A DNA stretch of 64,000 nucleotides, taken from Thalassospira xianhensis MCCC 1A02616 (GTDB taxonomy: Bacteria > Pseudomonadota > Alphaproteobacteria > Rhodospirillales > Thalassospiraceae). The translations under genes were made by a program, and so were the position numbers. Location: assembly GCF_003326475.1 (NCBI RefSeq), contig NZ_JPWA01000019.1, positions 28,522 through 92,521 of the forward strand, in the 5' to 3' direction. Of this stretch, positions 17,437-26,700 are shown piece by piece (positions within the stretch are counted from its first letter, which is position 1; every line of letters starts with the position of its first letter). The notes under the pieces are model-generated. The model had not been told where the DNA came from. It saw only the letters and a program-made list of their open reading frames with translations, and did not search any database.

Positions 17437-18027
17437 TCATTGTTCCGAAACGGTGCCGGATTGCAGCGCCGTATAAACCTGTTCCGGTTTCCCCGCCAGA
17501 TAAGATTTTGACGGTTGGACCAAAAATCTTCCTGCCTTCATTGCCGTGCGCCCCAACAACATGGGAAAGCCCATCAATGAACGATTTGCCAATGAAATCT
17601 CGACCCGGATTTTATGATGCCCGACAGCAATATGGGTCGAAATGACATAGCGTTCTTCGGCCTCGCCGTTTGAACTGCGAATCTCGCGCGTTTCAACCAG
17701 CGGTGCCATGCACTCGATACGACCATGCCCGTCACCGCGGTAATGCGGCAAGATGAATTTTACGAACTTTTGATTATCGCGATCAATGATACGCGGATTC
17801 AGCGCATGCAGCGACGATGTCCGCGCCCCGGTATCGATCTTGGCCTTCATCAATGGTACGTCGAAATCCGGAAATCCGATCCATTCGCGCCAGCCCAGAA
17901 CATGTCCCCCGCTGACAAGGGTTTCAATGTTGGACTTGATTGATGGCTTTGCCTTGGCCTTACGCAGGGTCACATACACTATCCGGAAATTTGCAATCTG
18001 GCGAATATAACGCCTAACGGCTTGCAT
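17437..18027 (-). CDS. rimB: RimB-like retropepsin-fold protease (ATP-dependent zinc protease family)
   Basis: A 196-residue aspartic-protease-like protein. The catalytic-type motif KIDTGARTSSLHA (about 63-75) is the hallmark of the family, followed by a second lobe with VEISLANRSLMGFPMLLGRTAM. The start is uncertain: the ATG gives 196 residues, but GTG codons at residues 17 and 19 could also be used, and the conserved domain begins near residue 43 (LGWREWIGFPDF). It heads the presumed rimB-rimK operon. Known RimB acts on glutamylated S6 and influences RimK, so a joint modification system is likely. Confidence 0.82.
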   Translation of the reverse strand: MQAVRRYIRQIANFRIVYVTLRKAKAKPSIKSNIETLVSGGHVLGWREWIGFPDFDVPLMKAKIDTGARTSSLHALNPRIIDRDNQKFVKFILPHYRGDGHGRIECMAPLVETREIRSSNGEAEERYVISTHIAVGHHKIRVEISLANRSLMGFPMLLGRTAMKAGRFLVQPSKSYLAGKPEQVYTALQSGTVSEQ

Positions 18028-18062
18028 CGCCTATCGAAAATGCGTCTGCACGGGATCTGGAT

Positions 18063-18809
18063 TTATTGACCATCCATCACGGCCCGCACCAGCGGCAATG
18101 TCACCGCCCTTTTTTCGGCCAGTGCCTGCCGGTCAATCGCTGCCACCAGTTCGGTCAGCGCGACAAAGCTGCGTTCGATCCGCGGCAGGATATAGGCAAT
18201 GATCTGCGGGCTTGGCGCCATCTGCCGGTCGGCAAACAGCTTGATCAGAAGCCCGACCATCAGGTCGTCATCGGGCGGGGAAATCTCGCAGACCAGTGCC
18301 GCACCCAGCCGCGATTTCAAATCCGGCAGATCGACTTTCCAGCGCGACGGCGGTTGCTGTGCGGTCATCAGCAAATGCCCGCCCCGTTCCTTGAGCATAT
18401 TGTAAAGATGGAAACACACCGTCTCGTCGAGGCCAAGATCGGCATCCTCGATGACAAGCCCGGCGGCATCGCCCAGAAGCACATCCGGATTCGCCCCGAC
18501 AAGGTCACGCCCCGAAACGCTTAGCGCGGCGGACCGTGCCCGCCATACTTCCGCAAGGTGGCTTTTGCCCGATCCGCGCGGCCCATAAAGGCAAAGGGCG
18601 GGTACGGGCCATTCCGGCCAGTGATCGATCCATGAAACGGCTTCGCGATTACAATCGGCGACCATGAAATCGGCCCGCCCCAATGCCGGACGCAGTTCCA
18701 GCGCCAGCGGCAATTGCTGCGGCGATAATTCCGGCGATCCACCATCCGGACCCTTTTCGGGTGCCGCCAGCGTTTCGTCCATGGCCGTCTTTTTGATCGC
18801 GCGGGTCAC
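18063..18809 (-). CDS. hdaA: HdaA: DnaA-homologous regulator of replication initiation
   Basis: A 248-residue AAA+ protein homologous to the ATPase domain of DnaA but without the DNA-binding domain. LPLALELRP near residue 35 is the clamp-binding QLPL-type motif (QQLPLALEL). Walker A is LYGPRGSGKSHLAEVW, Walker B is GLVIEDADLG, followed by sensor and lid helices ending PLVRAVMDGQ. With the DNA-loaded beta clamp it stimulates ATP hydrolysis by DnaA, preventing re-initiation. A GTG start just 7 bases after the upstream permease gene is used; the ATG ten codons downstream is an alternative. Adjacency to the AI-2E permease and DUF2066 genes is a common alphaproteobacterial order. Confidence 0.88.
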   Translation of the reverse strand: MTRAIKKTAMDETLAAPEKGPDGGSPELSPQQLPLALELRPALGRADFMVADCNREAVSWIDHWPEWPVPALCLYGPRGSGKSHLAEVWRARSAALSVSGRDLVGANPDVLLGDAAGLVIEDADLGLDETVCFHLYNMLKERGGHLLMTAQQPPSRWKVDLPDLKSRLGAALVCEISPPDDDLMVGLLIKLFADRQMAPSPQIIAYILPRIERSFVALTELVAAIDRQALAEKRAVTLPLVRAVMDGQ

Positions 18810-18816
18810 TGTATAC

Positions 18817-19914
18817 TCAATTCTCGGCGTCTTTTAGGGGATCATAAGCCGGATTGTCCGGTCCATGATCATATAACCGGCTACCCAGATACTGCCTTAA
18901 GCCATATCGCACAAGCACACCGATCACGGCGGCCACCGGCACGGCAAGCATCACGCCCAGCAATCCGAAAACCGCCCCACCGGCCAGCAAGGCAAACATG
19001 ACCCAGACCGCATGCAGACCGACCTTGTCCCCGACAAGCTTCGGGGTCAGGAAGTTGCCTTCCATGATCTGCCCGGCGCCGAACACAAGTGCGACCAGCG
19101 CCAGATCGACACCAATGCCAAACTGTGCCAATGCCACCCCCATACCGACGGCAAACCCGGCAAACATCCCGAAATAGGGCACAAAGGATACAAGCCCGGT
19201 CATCAGACCGATGACAAAACCAAATTCAAGCCCGACCAGCGTCAGCCCCAGCGCATAAAACAGGCCCAACAAAATGCAAACCGTCGCCTGACCGCGCACG
19301 AACCCTGCGAGTGTTTCATCAATTTCGCGCGCGCACTGGCGGATATCCTTTGCCGAACGGCGCGGCAGGTATCCGTCAATCTTGGCCACGATCCTGTCCC
19401 AGTCCCGCAAAAGGTAAAACGCCACAACCGGAGTAATGAACACGAGGCTCAGGAAATTCAGCAATGCCAACCCGCCCGACAACACATTGGTCAGGATATT
19501 GCCGACCCACTTGATCGCGGTTGCCGTCTGTCCCTTGACCGAATCCGAGATGCCTTCAAGCGTTTCGGGCGCAATCCGGTCGATAATATGCTGCACATAC
19601 GGGGCCACGGTTGTCCGCAATGTGTCAATATAACCGGGCAATCTTTCAAGGAACCCTGCAAGCTGGCTTCCGATCATCGGTACGACCAGCAACAGGAAAA
19701 AGATAAATACAAGGAAGAACAGAATTGTGATGATCGTTGTCGCCAGCGTCCGGTTAAAGCCGCGCGCTTCCAACCGGTCGGCCAGCGGATCAAGGAAATA
19801 GGCAATTGCCATCCCGGCGACGAATGGCAAGAGGATGCTGGAAAACAGCCAGATCAGAAGGAAAAAACCGACAATGAAAATCAGCCAGAAACGTGCCTGC
19901 TGCCGAATGGTCAT
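18817..19914 (-). CDS. AI-2E/PerM-family membrane permease
   Basis: A 365-residue inner-membrane protein with about eight hydrophobic segments: a pair near residues 8-45, one at about 60-85, then several from about 145 to 340. Family markers are the FVAGMAIAYFLDPLADRLE region, PGYIDTLR in the large extramembrane loop, and FVPYFGMFAGFAVGMGVALAQFG. Relatives export the autoinducer AI-2, peptides or sodium; the substrate here is unknown. It is likely co-transcribed with DUF2066 (upstream) and hdaA (7-base gap downstream). Confidence 0.88.
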   Translation of the reverse strand: MTIRQQARFWLIFIVGFFLLIWLFSSILLPFVAGMAIAYFLDPLADRLEARGFNRTLATTIITILFFLVFIFFLLLVVPMIGSQLAGFLERLPGYIDTLRTTVAPYVQHIIDRIAPETLEGISDSVKGQTATAIKWVGNILTNVLSGGLALLNFLSLVFITPVVAFYLLRDWDRIVAKIDGYLPRRSAKDIRQCAREIDETLAGFVRGQATVCILLGLFYALGLTLVGLEFGFVIGLMTGLVSFVPYFGMFAGFAVGMGVALAQFGIGVDLALVALVFGAGQIMEGNFLTPKLVGDKVGLHAVWVMFALLAGGAVFGLLGVMLAVPVAAVIGVLVRYGLRQYLGSRLYDHGPDNPAYDPLKDAEN

Positions 19915-20014
19915 GTCCGTTTAACCCCCTTGTTTCGCTGTCATGCTGCCCTGATGATGCCCGCCCCCTTAAATATCTGCGGTGCATCCTGCACGATAAT
20001 AAAGACCGGCGGAA

Positions 20015-21139
20015 TTATCCGCCGATCGACAGGCTTTGCAAACGATCCGAACCGGCTGGCTGGATAAACCAAAGATCGCCCATCTGGCTCAGGCTTAAAT
20101 TCTGCTGTGCCAATGCGGTCCGGAACTGGTCGATCGAACCAACATAATCCACCGCGATCTGCACTTCGCGGCGCGACATCGCGACAACCCGGCTGGCACG
20201 CACCACCGGGGATCCGACAATGCGGTCCTCGATCCGGGCCCAGTCATCAAGACCGGTGATCGGGATGAACACCATCAATTGTCCGCCGGTGCCGTAATTG
20301 ATCAGGTTGGCACGTTTCCATCCTGCCGAAAGTTGGTCCTGCACGCCCTTGGCGGCACGCATCAGCGTCTCGTTCAGGCTTTCGCCCGATTGGGTTGTTT
20401 CGGTCACGCCAAATACCTGCGGTGCGCCGCCCGTATCGTAACGCGTCGCTGTCACATCAACGGTTTCCGATCCGGTTGCACCGCTAACCGTGGCACTGGC
20501 GACAACGGCGACATCCGCACCATAGCGGCGCGCAAGTTCGTTAAGGCGTTCCACGGCACCATTTTCCGCCTGCTCGGCCGAAACAGTCCCGATATCCTGC
20601 AAATCGCCGATCGGCGCCTTGACCGGCACCAGACCACCCGATGCGAAATTGCGGCTCCAGATATCGCGCCACGGGTTCGGATCATCCCACAGGCTGGTGT
20701 AACCGCCCGAATGATAGACCGGCACAATGATCACCGGTTTGGATTGCAGTTCGGCAAAGGGAATATCGCGGAAACGCAGATAATTGCGCAGTTCGGTTTC
20801 CTTGAACCGCACCGTCATGTCCGCGATATAACGCACCGAGGATGTTTTCTCGTTCGACACCCCGAAATCGCGCACCATGTTATTGATGTCGGCCTGGCTG
20901 GGTGTGCCAATTCCCGCGCGGTCTTCGGGCAATGTCAGGCGTGCGACGACCTCGTCAAAGGCCTTGCGCTGCCCGATGGCAAGCGCCTGATCGCGGGCGG
21001 CCGCCGCGGTTTCCGCGCTTTCGTCGACATGCACGCCTGATACCGAAAAGATATCCTGTGCAAAAACCGGAAAAGATAGCGACGCCGAAAGCCCGACAAT
21101 CCCCGCCAACAGCCTGATATTCCTGAGTGTGGTACGCAC
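20015..21139 (-). CDS. DUF2066 protein, exported
   Basis: A 374-residue protein of unknown function, periplasmic by its signal peptide (residues 1-27, ending PVFAQ). The start is taken as GTG at 21139, because AGAGG lies at proper spacing; longer frames would bury the signal peptide. DUF2066 pattern: ARDQALAIGQRKAFDEVVARL near residue 60, the PVIIVPVYHSGG strand, and YGADVAVVASATVSG. The C-terminal part repeats a ferredoxin-like pattern (IPITGLDDWARIEDRI). The conserved position between an AI-2E permease and purM in this bacterial group suggests an envelope role, but no function is established. Confidence 0.78.
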   Translation of the reverse strand: MRTTLRNIRLLAGIVGLSASLSFPVFAQDIFSVSGVHVDESAETAAAARDQALAIGQRKAFDEVVARLTLPEDRAGIGTPSQADINNMVRDFGVSNEKTSSVRYIADMTVRFKETELRNYLRFRDIPFAELQSKPVIIVPVYHSGGYTSLWDDPNPWRDIWSRNFASGGLVPVKAPIGDLQDIGTVSAEQAENGAVERLNELARRYGADVAVVASATVSGATGSETVDVTATRYDTGGAPQVFGVTETTQSGESLNETLMRAAKGVQDQLSAGWKRANLINYGTGGQLMVFIPITGLDDWARIEDRIVGSPVVRASRVVAMSRREVQIAVDYVGSIDQFRTALAQQNLSLSQMGDLWFIQPAGSDRLQSLSIGG

Positions 21140-21485
21140 GTTTGCCTCTTTGCCCATTTTTTCGATGGTTTGATGCTCTTTGTGGCACGAGTGAAGCATT
21201 CTGGAAAGAAAACTCTCCCATGCGCACCTGAGCATTGCATATTGCCCGCGTTTGAGTATTTTCGGCCCAGCGGAAATTATCAAGCCCGCGTTTTTTATCA
21301 GTATGACGCTTTTTCTGTGGTTATCGATCTGATTAAAGGCGTCACTATGGCGGTATTTCCCGGGTATCTGGTTCATCCGGCCCCGGAACATCGCGCGAAT
21401 GACAATTTGAAGTCAGGGCGTACTGATGAAAAACGCGGGGTTTCCCGCTTTGTTTTATCCATGCGCTTAAGCCGAGGATCACCCA
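21140..21485. other. Divergent region between DUF2066 and purM, 346 bases
   Basis: Non-coding. It must hold the promoters of both directions. I see a short hairpin at 21435-21448 in the purM leader (listed separately) and no further recognisable element. No PurR-type palindrome or known riboswitch is evident. Confidence 0.4.
21435..21456 (+). terminator. Leader hairpin upstream of purM, terminator-like
   Basis: GCGGG/CCCGC stem with a GTTT loop followed by TTTGTTTT, 30 bases upstream of the purM start codon. It could be a weak intrinsic terminator in the 5' leader (attenuation) or the end of a short transcript. The stem is only 5 bp, so the evidence is modest. Confidence 0.35.
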
Positions 21486-22559
21486 ATGACCGCCTCCAAC
21501 GGCCTTACCTATAAGGACTCCGGTGTCGATATCGATGCTGGCAATGCCCTTGTCGATGCAATCAAACCGCTGGCCAAAGCAACCAGCAGAACCGGCGTTA
21601 CCGGTGGTTTGGGGGGATTCGGCGCTTTGTTCGACCTGAAAGCTGCCGGTTATAATGATCCGGTTCTGGTTTCCTGCACCGACGGTGTTGGCACCAAGCT
21701 TAAAGTCGCCTTTCTGGCCGACAAACACGATACCGTCGGCATCGACCTTGTCGCCATGAGCGTCAATGACCTTGTGGTTCAGGGTGCAGAACCGCTTCTA
21801 TTCCTTGATTACTTTGCCACCGGCAAACTTGCCGTTGAAAAGGCAACCGATGTTGTCGCCGGCATTGCCGAGGGCTGCAAACAGGCAGGATGCGCATTGA
21901 TCGGCGGGGAAACCGCCGAAATGCCGGGCATGTATGCGGATGGTGAATATGATCTGGCCGGTTTTGCGGTCGGGGCGGCGGAACGTGGCGAGTTGCTTGA
22001 CGGTTCCAACGTTGCCGAGGGCGACGTGATCCTTGGTCTGGCGTCAAGCGGTGTTCATTCCAACGGTTATTCGCTGGTGCGCAAGGTTGTTGAACTTGCC
22101 GGACTTGATTACGCCGACGATGCACCGTTTGCACCGGGCAAAAATGTTGGCGAGGCGCTTCTTGAACCGACCAAAATCTATGTCAAAAGCTGCCTTGCGG
22201 CGCATAAGGCCGGTCTGGTCAAGGCGCTGGCGCATATTACCGGTGGCGGTCTGACCGAAAACGTCCCGCGCGTTCTGCCGGAAAACCTGACGGCGGTGTT
22301 TGACGCCAGCACGTGGGAGTTCCTTCCGATTTTCAAATGGCTGTCCAAACAGGGCGGCATTCCGTCGGTTGAAATGGCGCGTACCTTTAACTGCGGCATT
22401 GGCATGTGCGTTGTGGTTCCGGCCGATAAAGCCAATGAGGCCGAAGCATTGCTGCGTGAAAACGGCGAAACCGTCAGCCAGATCGGTGTGATCGGCCCGC
22501 GTGCCGGTGATGGCCCGCAGGTCATCATCAAGAACATGGCCGCTGCATGGGAAAAGTAA
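21486..22559 (+). CDS. purM: Phosphoribosylformylglycinamidine cyclo-ligase (AIR synthetase)
   Basis: A 357-residue enzyme that closes the imidazole ring in step five of de novo purine synthesis, using ATP. Visible family segments: [16 protein letters not shown] at the N terminus, [32 protein letters not shown] and [11 protein letters not shown], ending [15 protein letters not shown]. Length is normal. The ATG follows GAGGATCACCCA. The last 13 bases overlap purN, so translation is coupled, as in many proteobacteria. Confidence 0.96.
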   Translation: MTASNGLTYKDSGVDIDAGNALVDAIKPLAKATSRTGVTGGLGGFGALFDLKAAGYNDPVLVSCTDGVGTKLKVAFLADKHDTVGIDLVAMSVNDLVVQGAEPLLFLDYFATGKLAVEKATDVVAGIAEGCKQAGCALIGGETAEMPGMYADGEYDLAGFAVGAAERGELLDGSNVAEGDVILGLASSGVHSNGYSLVRKVVELAGLDYADDAPFAPGKNVGEALLEPTKIYVKSCLAAHKAGLVKALAHITGGGLTENVPRVLPENLTAVFDASTWEFLPIFKWLSKQGGIPSVEMARTFNCGIGMCVVVPADKANEAEALLRENGETVSQIGVIGPRAGDGPQVIIKNMAAAWEK

Positions 22560-23221
22560 CGCCGCTGAAGCTTGCCGTTCTGGTTTCGGGCGGCGGGTCG
22601 AACCTTCAGGCGATCATTGATGCCTGCAAGGCTTCTGACTATCCGGCCGAAATCGTTCTGGTGTTTTCCAACCAGCCTGATGCCGGTGGGCTTGAACGTG
22701 CGCGTCGTGCCGGTATCCGGGCCGAAGCCATTTCGCACAAGGGCTTTGAAGGTGGTCGCGAGGCCTATGACAGCACGGTCAGCGGCCTGATTGAAGAATC
22801 CGGTGCCGATCTGGTGGTATTGGCAGGTTACCTGCGTCTGGTCAGCGAAAGCTTTGTGACCCGCTGGCAGGGCCGCCTGATCAATATTCACCCGTCGCTT
22901 CTGCCGAGCTTCAAGGGCCTGCATGTCCATCAGGCTGCACTTGATGCCGGGGTCAAATATTCCGGCTGCACGGTGCATTATGTGGTGCCCGAGGTTGATT
23001 CCGGCCCGATCATTGCCCAGGCCGTGGTGCCGGTCCTGCCCGGTGATGATGCGGGTGCGCTGGCGCAGCGTATCCTTAAACAGGAACATCGTATCTATCC
23101 GCAGGTGATCCGCTGGATCGCTGAGGGCCGGGTTTCAACGAATGATGCCGGGATCGTTACGGTCGCGGATGCGCATACCCCCGATTTTGCGCAGATAAAT
23201 CCGGTGCTTGAACCGAACTGA
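22547..23221 (+). CDS. purN: Phosphoribosylglycinamide formyltransferase
   Basis: A 224-residue enzyme that transfers a formyl group from 10-formyltetrahydrofolate to GAR in step three of purine synthesis. Motifs are [16 protein letters not shown] (substrate phosphate loop), [13 protein letters not shown] with the catalytic Asn/His, and [13 protein letters not shown] with the catalytic Asp. Its start lies inside the end of purM. A terminator follows 35 bases after the stop. Confidence 0.95.
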   Translation: MGKVTPLKLAVLVSGGGSNLQAIIDACKASDYPAEIVLVFSNQPDAGGLERARRAGIRAEAISHKGFEGGREAYDSTVSGLIEESGADLVVLAGYLRLVSESFVTRWQGRLINIHPSLLPSFKGLHVHQAALDAGVKYSGCTVHYVVPEVDSGPIIAQAVVPVLPGDDAGALAQRILKQEHRIYPQVIRWIAEGRVSTNDAGIVTVADAHTPDFAQINPVLEPN

Positions 23222-23254
23222 CTGCGCCCGTGGCGGGCGATCCGCAAATGGTTT

Positions 23255-23285
23255 TAAGGGGTGAACGAAAGTTCGCCCCTTTTCT
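23255..23285 (+). terminator. Intrinsic terminator of purMN
   Basis: AAGGGGTGAAC and GTTCGCCCCTT pair with a GAAA tetraloop (one G-T pair), followed by TTCTTT. Confidence 0.85.
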
Positions 23286-23380
23286 TTGGAAAATTCATCC
23301 GCACGCCATATTGCCTCCGCAATCTGCTGAGCAAATGCGCAACCAGAATTCCATCAAAACCAGTACAAAACGGATCTGAT

Positions 23381-23764
23381 ATGCGTATTGCCGACCTTGC
23401 CCCTGCGATTGCCCCAGGATTGATGGCCATCGTCATCAGCGTCACCGCACCGGCAACATTACAGGCAAACGAAGCCCCGCCTGCACCGGCAAACTGGCGC
23501 GAAACGAAATGCGCGATGTATACCGATATCCGCGCCGAGGTTCTGAAATCGATCCCGCGCGAGGATATCGGGGCCGACTTTATCAAAGCCGAAGAAGACT
23601 ATATCTCGGGCGGATGCCGGGGCCGCGCCTATGCCTGTCCGAAAACCGAAACGCAGCTTCAATATGCCAACGCGGTTTCGCTGCGCGTCATGAGCGGCGG
23701 CCTTTCGGGAACGTTCCTTCCCTATGGCTGTCAGGACGGGACAAAAACATCCCCTGCGCAATAG
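23381..23764 (+). CDS. Small exported protein of unknown function with four cysteines
   Basis: A 127-residue protein I do not recognise. The ATG at MRIADLAPAIAPG gives a signal peptide of about 30 residues, with likely cleavage after LQA. The mature part has four cysteines (ETKCAMYT, GGCRGRAYAC, YGCQDG), which may form two disulfides in the periplasm. A longer frame starts inside the purN terminator and is rejected. It lies between purN and two cytochrome-oxidase-IV-like genes but has no obvious link to them. Confidence in the gene is moderate. Confidence 0.6.
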   Translation: MRIADLAPAIAPGLMAIVISVTAPATLQANEAPPAPANWRETKCAMYTDIRAEVLKSIPREDIGADFIKAEEDYISGGCRGRAYACPKTETQLQYANAVSLRVMSGGLSGTFLPYGCQDGTKTSPAQ

Positions 23765-23868
23765 GCCGATAATTAGCCAAATGGATGATATTGCCGGTTA
23801 ATCTGCGTCTTGCGCTGCAACAACTTCACGTCTATACACTGGAGTAATTCCAAACGCAGGAGGCTAAT

Positions 23869-23997
23869 TTGCAGGGTAACGACTACGAACTGACCAAGAC
23901 CCACGTCGATATCTATAACGGCTATACCGTCTTTATGAAATGGGGCACCCTTTCAGTGATCGGTCTGCTGATCGTGATGGCGATTTTCCTGCTCTGA
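23869..23997 (+). CDS. aa3-type cytochrome c oxidase subunit IV-like microprotein, copy 1
   Basis: A 42-residue membrane protein with a TTG start directly behind a perfect AGGAGG. It has a short polar N terminus (QGNDYELTKTHVDIYNG), then FMKWGT and one transmembrane helix (about 26-42, IGLLIVMAIFLL). This is the pattern of the small alphaproteobacterial aa3-oxidase subunit IV family, a single helix packed against subunits I and III in Paracoccus and Rhodobacter oxidases. No oxidase genes are nearby, as is usual for this family. A strong terminator follows. Confidence 0.8.
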   Translation: MQGNDYELTKTHVDIYNGYTVFMKWGTLSVIGLLIVMAIFLL

Positions 23998-24023
23998 TCG
24001 GCCTGATCGCGGATACAAAAATG

Positions 24024-24052
24024 CAAAGCTGCCGAAACCGGCAGCTTTTTTC
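24024..24052 (+). terminator. Intrinsic terminator after copy 1
   Basis: AAAGCTGCCG and CGGCAGCTTTTTT form a strong stem with a small AAAC loop and a six-base U-tract. Confidence 0.9.
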
Positions 24053-24177
24053 TTGGCCGCAAACAAACCTTATGCGTTATTTTCACCATCCAAATTCACC
24101 CCTGAAATGTGTTACGATATTTTCGGTGTTTCCCGCAAAGGGTTACGCCACAGCTGTAACAAGTCAGGGAGGAAACG

Positions 24178-24312
24178 ATGCAAGGAAGCGACTATGATGC
24201 CAAACTGGTCCAAGTCCACGAAAATGGCTGGCACGGTTTTATCAAATTCATCATCTGGAACATTATTTCGATTGTCGTCCTTCTGATCCTGTTGGCGGCA
24301 TTTCTTATTTAG
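24178..24312 (+). CDS. Cytochrome c oxidase subunit IV-like microprotein, copy 2
   Basis: A 44-residue paralogue of the preceding microprotein, with ATG behind AGGGAGGAAACG. Its N terminus (MQGSDYDAKLVQVHENGWHG) aligns with copy 1 (QGNDYELTK..), then FIKF and one transmembrane helix (about 27-44, IVVLLILLAAFLI). The KWGT signature of copy 1 is replaced by FIIWN, so it has diverged. It lies outside the copy 1 transcript because a terminator lies between, implying separate control. Possible roles are an alternative oxidase subunit or an unrelated small membrane protein. Confidence 0.7.
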   Translation: MQGSDYDAKLVQVHENGWHGFIKFIIWNIISIVVLLILLAAFLI

Positions 24313-24332
24313 ACATCGGGCATCGGGGAAGT

Positions 24333-24347
24333 ATGCGGCAGCCGCAT
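24333..24347. repeat. Short perfect palindrome before the chemoreceptor gene
   Basis: ATGCGGC-A-GCCGCAT, 7-bp arms with a single central base, 21 bases after the stop of the second microprotein. No U-tract follows, so it is not a classic terminator; it could be an operator or mRNA end hairpin. Confidence 0.35.
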
Positions 24348-24529
24348 TCACGCTCGCGACGTCCATTCCTCTCCGATGCCTCCGGCCTTCCGATGCCGCG
24401 GGTTTCACGATCCTTTAAGCCCGCGCGCCAAATAACGATCTATTGAAAACGATCATCACGGCCCCATCTGCATTCCCACCAGCTTGGAACAGTTCAAGAC
24501 CATTCGAAACCTTTGGTGGAGATTGCCTG

Positions 24530-26581
24530 ATGATCAACAAGCTCAAAATTCGCACGCGCCTGCTTTTTGCCTTTGGCATGATGGCTCTTGTGACGGCGAC
24601 CACCGGGGCTGCGGGTATTTTCTTTGCCAACGATATCGGATCCGAAAGCGAACATGTGGCGGTCAATCTCGCACCGCTGGGCGATGCGGCAATGGAAATC
24701 AAGCTGTCTGCGACAACCGCCCACCTGATTTTCGAGGAAATCATGGCCGGTGACAGCGGCGAAGACATCAACGAAGTCTGGGCACTGCTTGAAGAAAGCC
24801 AATGGTACGCCAATGCCATTCTGAATGGCGGTACCAATGAGGAAGGTACATTCGTCGCGGCTCAGAACCCCGAAGTTCGTGCAAAAATGCAAAGCGTTCA
24901 GGACGCGATCGGGCAGTTCATCCAAAGTGCCGAACAACGTTATGCGATGCTTGTCGGCAAGGAAGGCGTTGGCACCGGGGCAGATCAGGATTTCGATGCC
25001 CTTTACGAAAATCTGCAAACCAAACTGTCATCTCTTTTGCCTGCCATCCGGCAAAGTGGGAACGCAGGGGCAATTTCCGCGATCGAGGCCGTCGGCAACG
25101 CAAAATTCCGGCTGGCCAATGGCCATCTGTTTCTTGAAGAGCTCCTGACCGGCGATGATGAAGTTAATTTTGAAGATGTCGATGCCGATTTCAAATCTGC
25201 CGCCGATGATCTTGCCAAAATCGACATCGCGTCGCTCACAAGCCAGATCACCCCGCTGATTGCCGATATCGAGAAACTGGCCACCACCGCGCGGTCCCGC
25301 GTTGACAGTACCGTCGGCAACCTTGCGGCGGGCAGTCAGGCCGATCAGGATTTCGACGCCAGTTTCACCGCCTTCATCACCCTTGCCGACGAGGCCGAAA
25401 GCATCATCCATGACGACATGGATACCGGTGTGACGACAATGCGAAACGAGGTGTCCTCTTCACGTATCACGATGATTACCATCACCTGCATCGGTTTTGC
25501 GCTGGCAATTTTATTTACCTTCTGGGCCCGCAAAAGTGTTTCCGACAAAGTCACCTTCCTTGCCGGTCAGATGGAAGAACTGGCCCGTAACAGGCTCGAC
25601 ATCACCATTCCCTATAGCGATAGCAGCGATGAAATCGGGGATATGGCGCGCTCGGTCACAGTCTTTCAGACCAATATGATCGCAGGCGAAAAGCTGACCC
25701 TGGAAAAAGAACGCGAACAGTCGGAACGCAATCGCCTCAATGAGCAACGCGAAGCCGCCATCAAGGAATTCAACAACGAAATCGCCCGGCTGATTTCCGT
25801 TTTATCATCGTCGGTTTCCCGGATCGGTGACACGTCAAACGCCATCACCCTTTCGTCGAACCAAAACGCCGGCAAGGCAGACGATGTTGCCCATGCCTCG
25901 TCAAACGCCAACCGGGATGTGCAAACTGTTGCCTCTGCCGCCGAAGAACTCAGCGCGTCCATTCAGGAAATTCTCGGACAGGCCAGTTCTTCCTCGGAAA
26001 TATCCCGTCAGGCCGTGACACAGGCGCAGCATACCAATGAACTGGTCGAAGGACTGGCATCCTCGGCCACCCAGATCGGTGAAGTTCTGGGACTGATTTC
26101 CGACATTGCCGATCAGACCAACCTTCTTGCCCTGAATGCCACCATCGAAGCCGCCCGCGCAGGCGAAGCGGGTAAAGGCTTTGCCGTTGTCGCATCCGAG
26201 GTCAAGAATCTTGCCAACCAGACAGCACGTGCCACCGATGAAATCAGTTCGCAGATCGGCGGCATTCAGCAGGCAACCCGAAACGCCGTTGAGGCCATTC
26301 AAGAAATTTCGCGGATCATCGGCTCCATGAGCGAAGTTTCCTCGGCCATTGCATCGGCAATGGAGGAACAGGGTGCCGCAACACAGGAAATCGCATCAAG
26401 CGTCGTCAGCGCATCGCGCGGCACCACCGAGGCATCGGAAAGATCCTTTGAAATCAAAACCATTGCCAATGACAGCCAGCATCATGCAAACGAACTGGCC
26501 GAGGCCGCCCGCGAAATGGCAAATTCGTCGCAATCCCTGCGAAGCTCGGTCGATCATTTCCTTGCAAAAGTCCGCAACTAG
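24530..26581 (+). CDS. Methyl-accepting chemotaxis protein with a duplicated sensor module
   Basis: A 683-residue chemoreceptor. The start is the ATG of [16 protein letters not shown], behind TGGAGA. TM1 is about 9-31 and TM2 about 311-331, enclosing a large helical periplasmic sensor. This sensor repeats itself: HLIFEE (H65) and HLFLEE (H199), each followed by an acidic stretch, and [12 protein letters not shown] (151) and [12 protein letters not shown] (271). HAMP follows TM2, then the long coiled coil with the signalling tip [20 protein letters not shown] and [12 protein letters not shown]. No C-terminal CheR-binding pentapeptide is seen. The ligand is unknown. Confidence 0.9.
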   Translation: MINKLKIRTRLLFAFGMMALVTATTGAAGIFFANDIGSESEHVAVNLAPLGDAAMEIKLSATTAHLIFEEIMAGDSGEDINEVWALLEESQWYANAILNGGTNEEGTFVAAQNPEVRAKMQSVQDAIGQFIQSAEQRYAMLVGKEGVGTGADQDFDALYENLQTKLSSLLPAIRQSGNAGAISAIEAVGNAKFRLANGHLFLEELLTGDDEVNFEDVDADFKSAADDLAKIDIASLTSQITPLIADIEKLATTARSRVDSTVGNLAAGSQADQDFDASFTAFITLADEAESIIHDDMDTGVTTMRNEVSSSRITMITITCIGFALAILFTFWARKSVSDKVTFLAGQMEELARNRLDITIPYSDSSDEIGDMARSVTVFQTNMIAGEKLTLEKEREQSERNRLNEQREAAIKEFNNEIARLISVLSSSVSRIGDTSNAITLSSNQNAGKADDVAHASSNANRDVQTVASAAEELSASIQEILGQASSSSEISRQAVTQAQHTNELVEGLASSATQIGEVLGLISDIADQTNLLALNATIEAARAGEAGKGFAVVASEVKNLANQTARATDEISSQIGGIQQATRNAVEAIQEISRIIGSMSEVSSAIASAMEEQGAATQEIASSVVSASRGTTEASERSFEIKTIANDSQHHANELAEAAREMANSSQSLRSSVDHFLAKVRN

Positions 26582-26604
26582 TTGATGCGGACTGACTTTG
26601 AGAC

Positions 26605-26638
26605 ATAAAAAAACGCCCCGCATCTGCGGGGCGTTCCA
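26605..26638 (-). terminator. Intrinsic terminator downstream of ndk
   Basis: AACGCCCCGC/GCGGGGCGTT 10-bp stem; reading on the minus strand it is followed by TTTTTTTATG. It probably terminates ndk and separates it from the converging chemoreceptor gene. Confidence 0.85.
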
Positions 26639-26700
26639 TATCCGGCGAACCGGAAACCGTATTTCGTATCGCTTAGCCGATAATATCGGAAGCGACTGCC

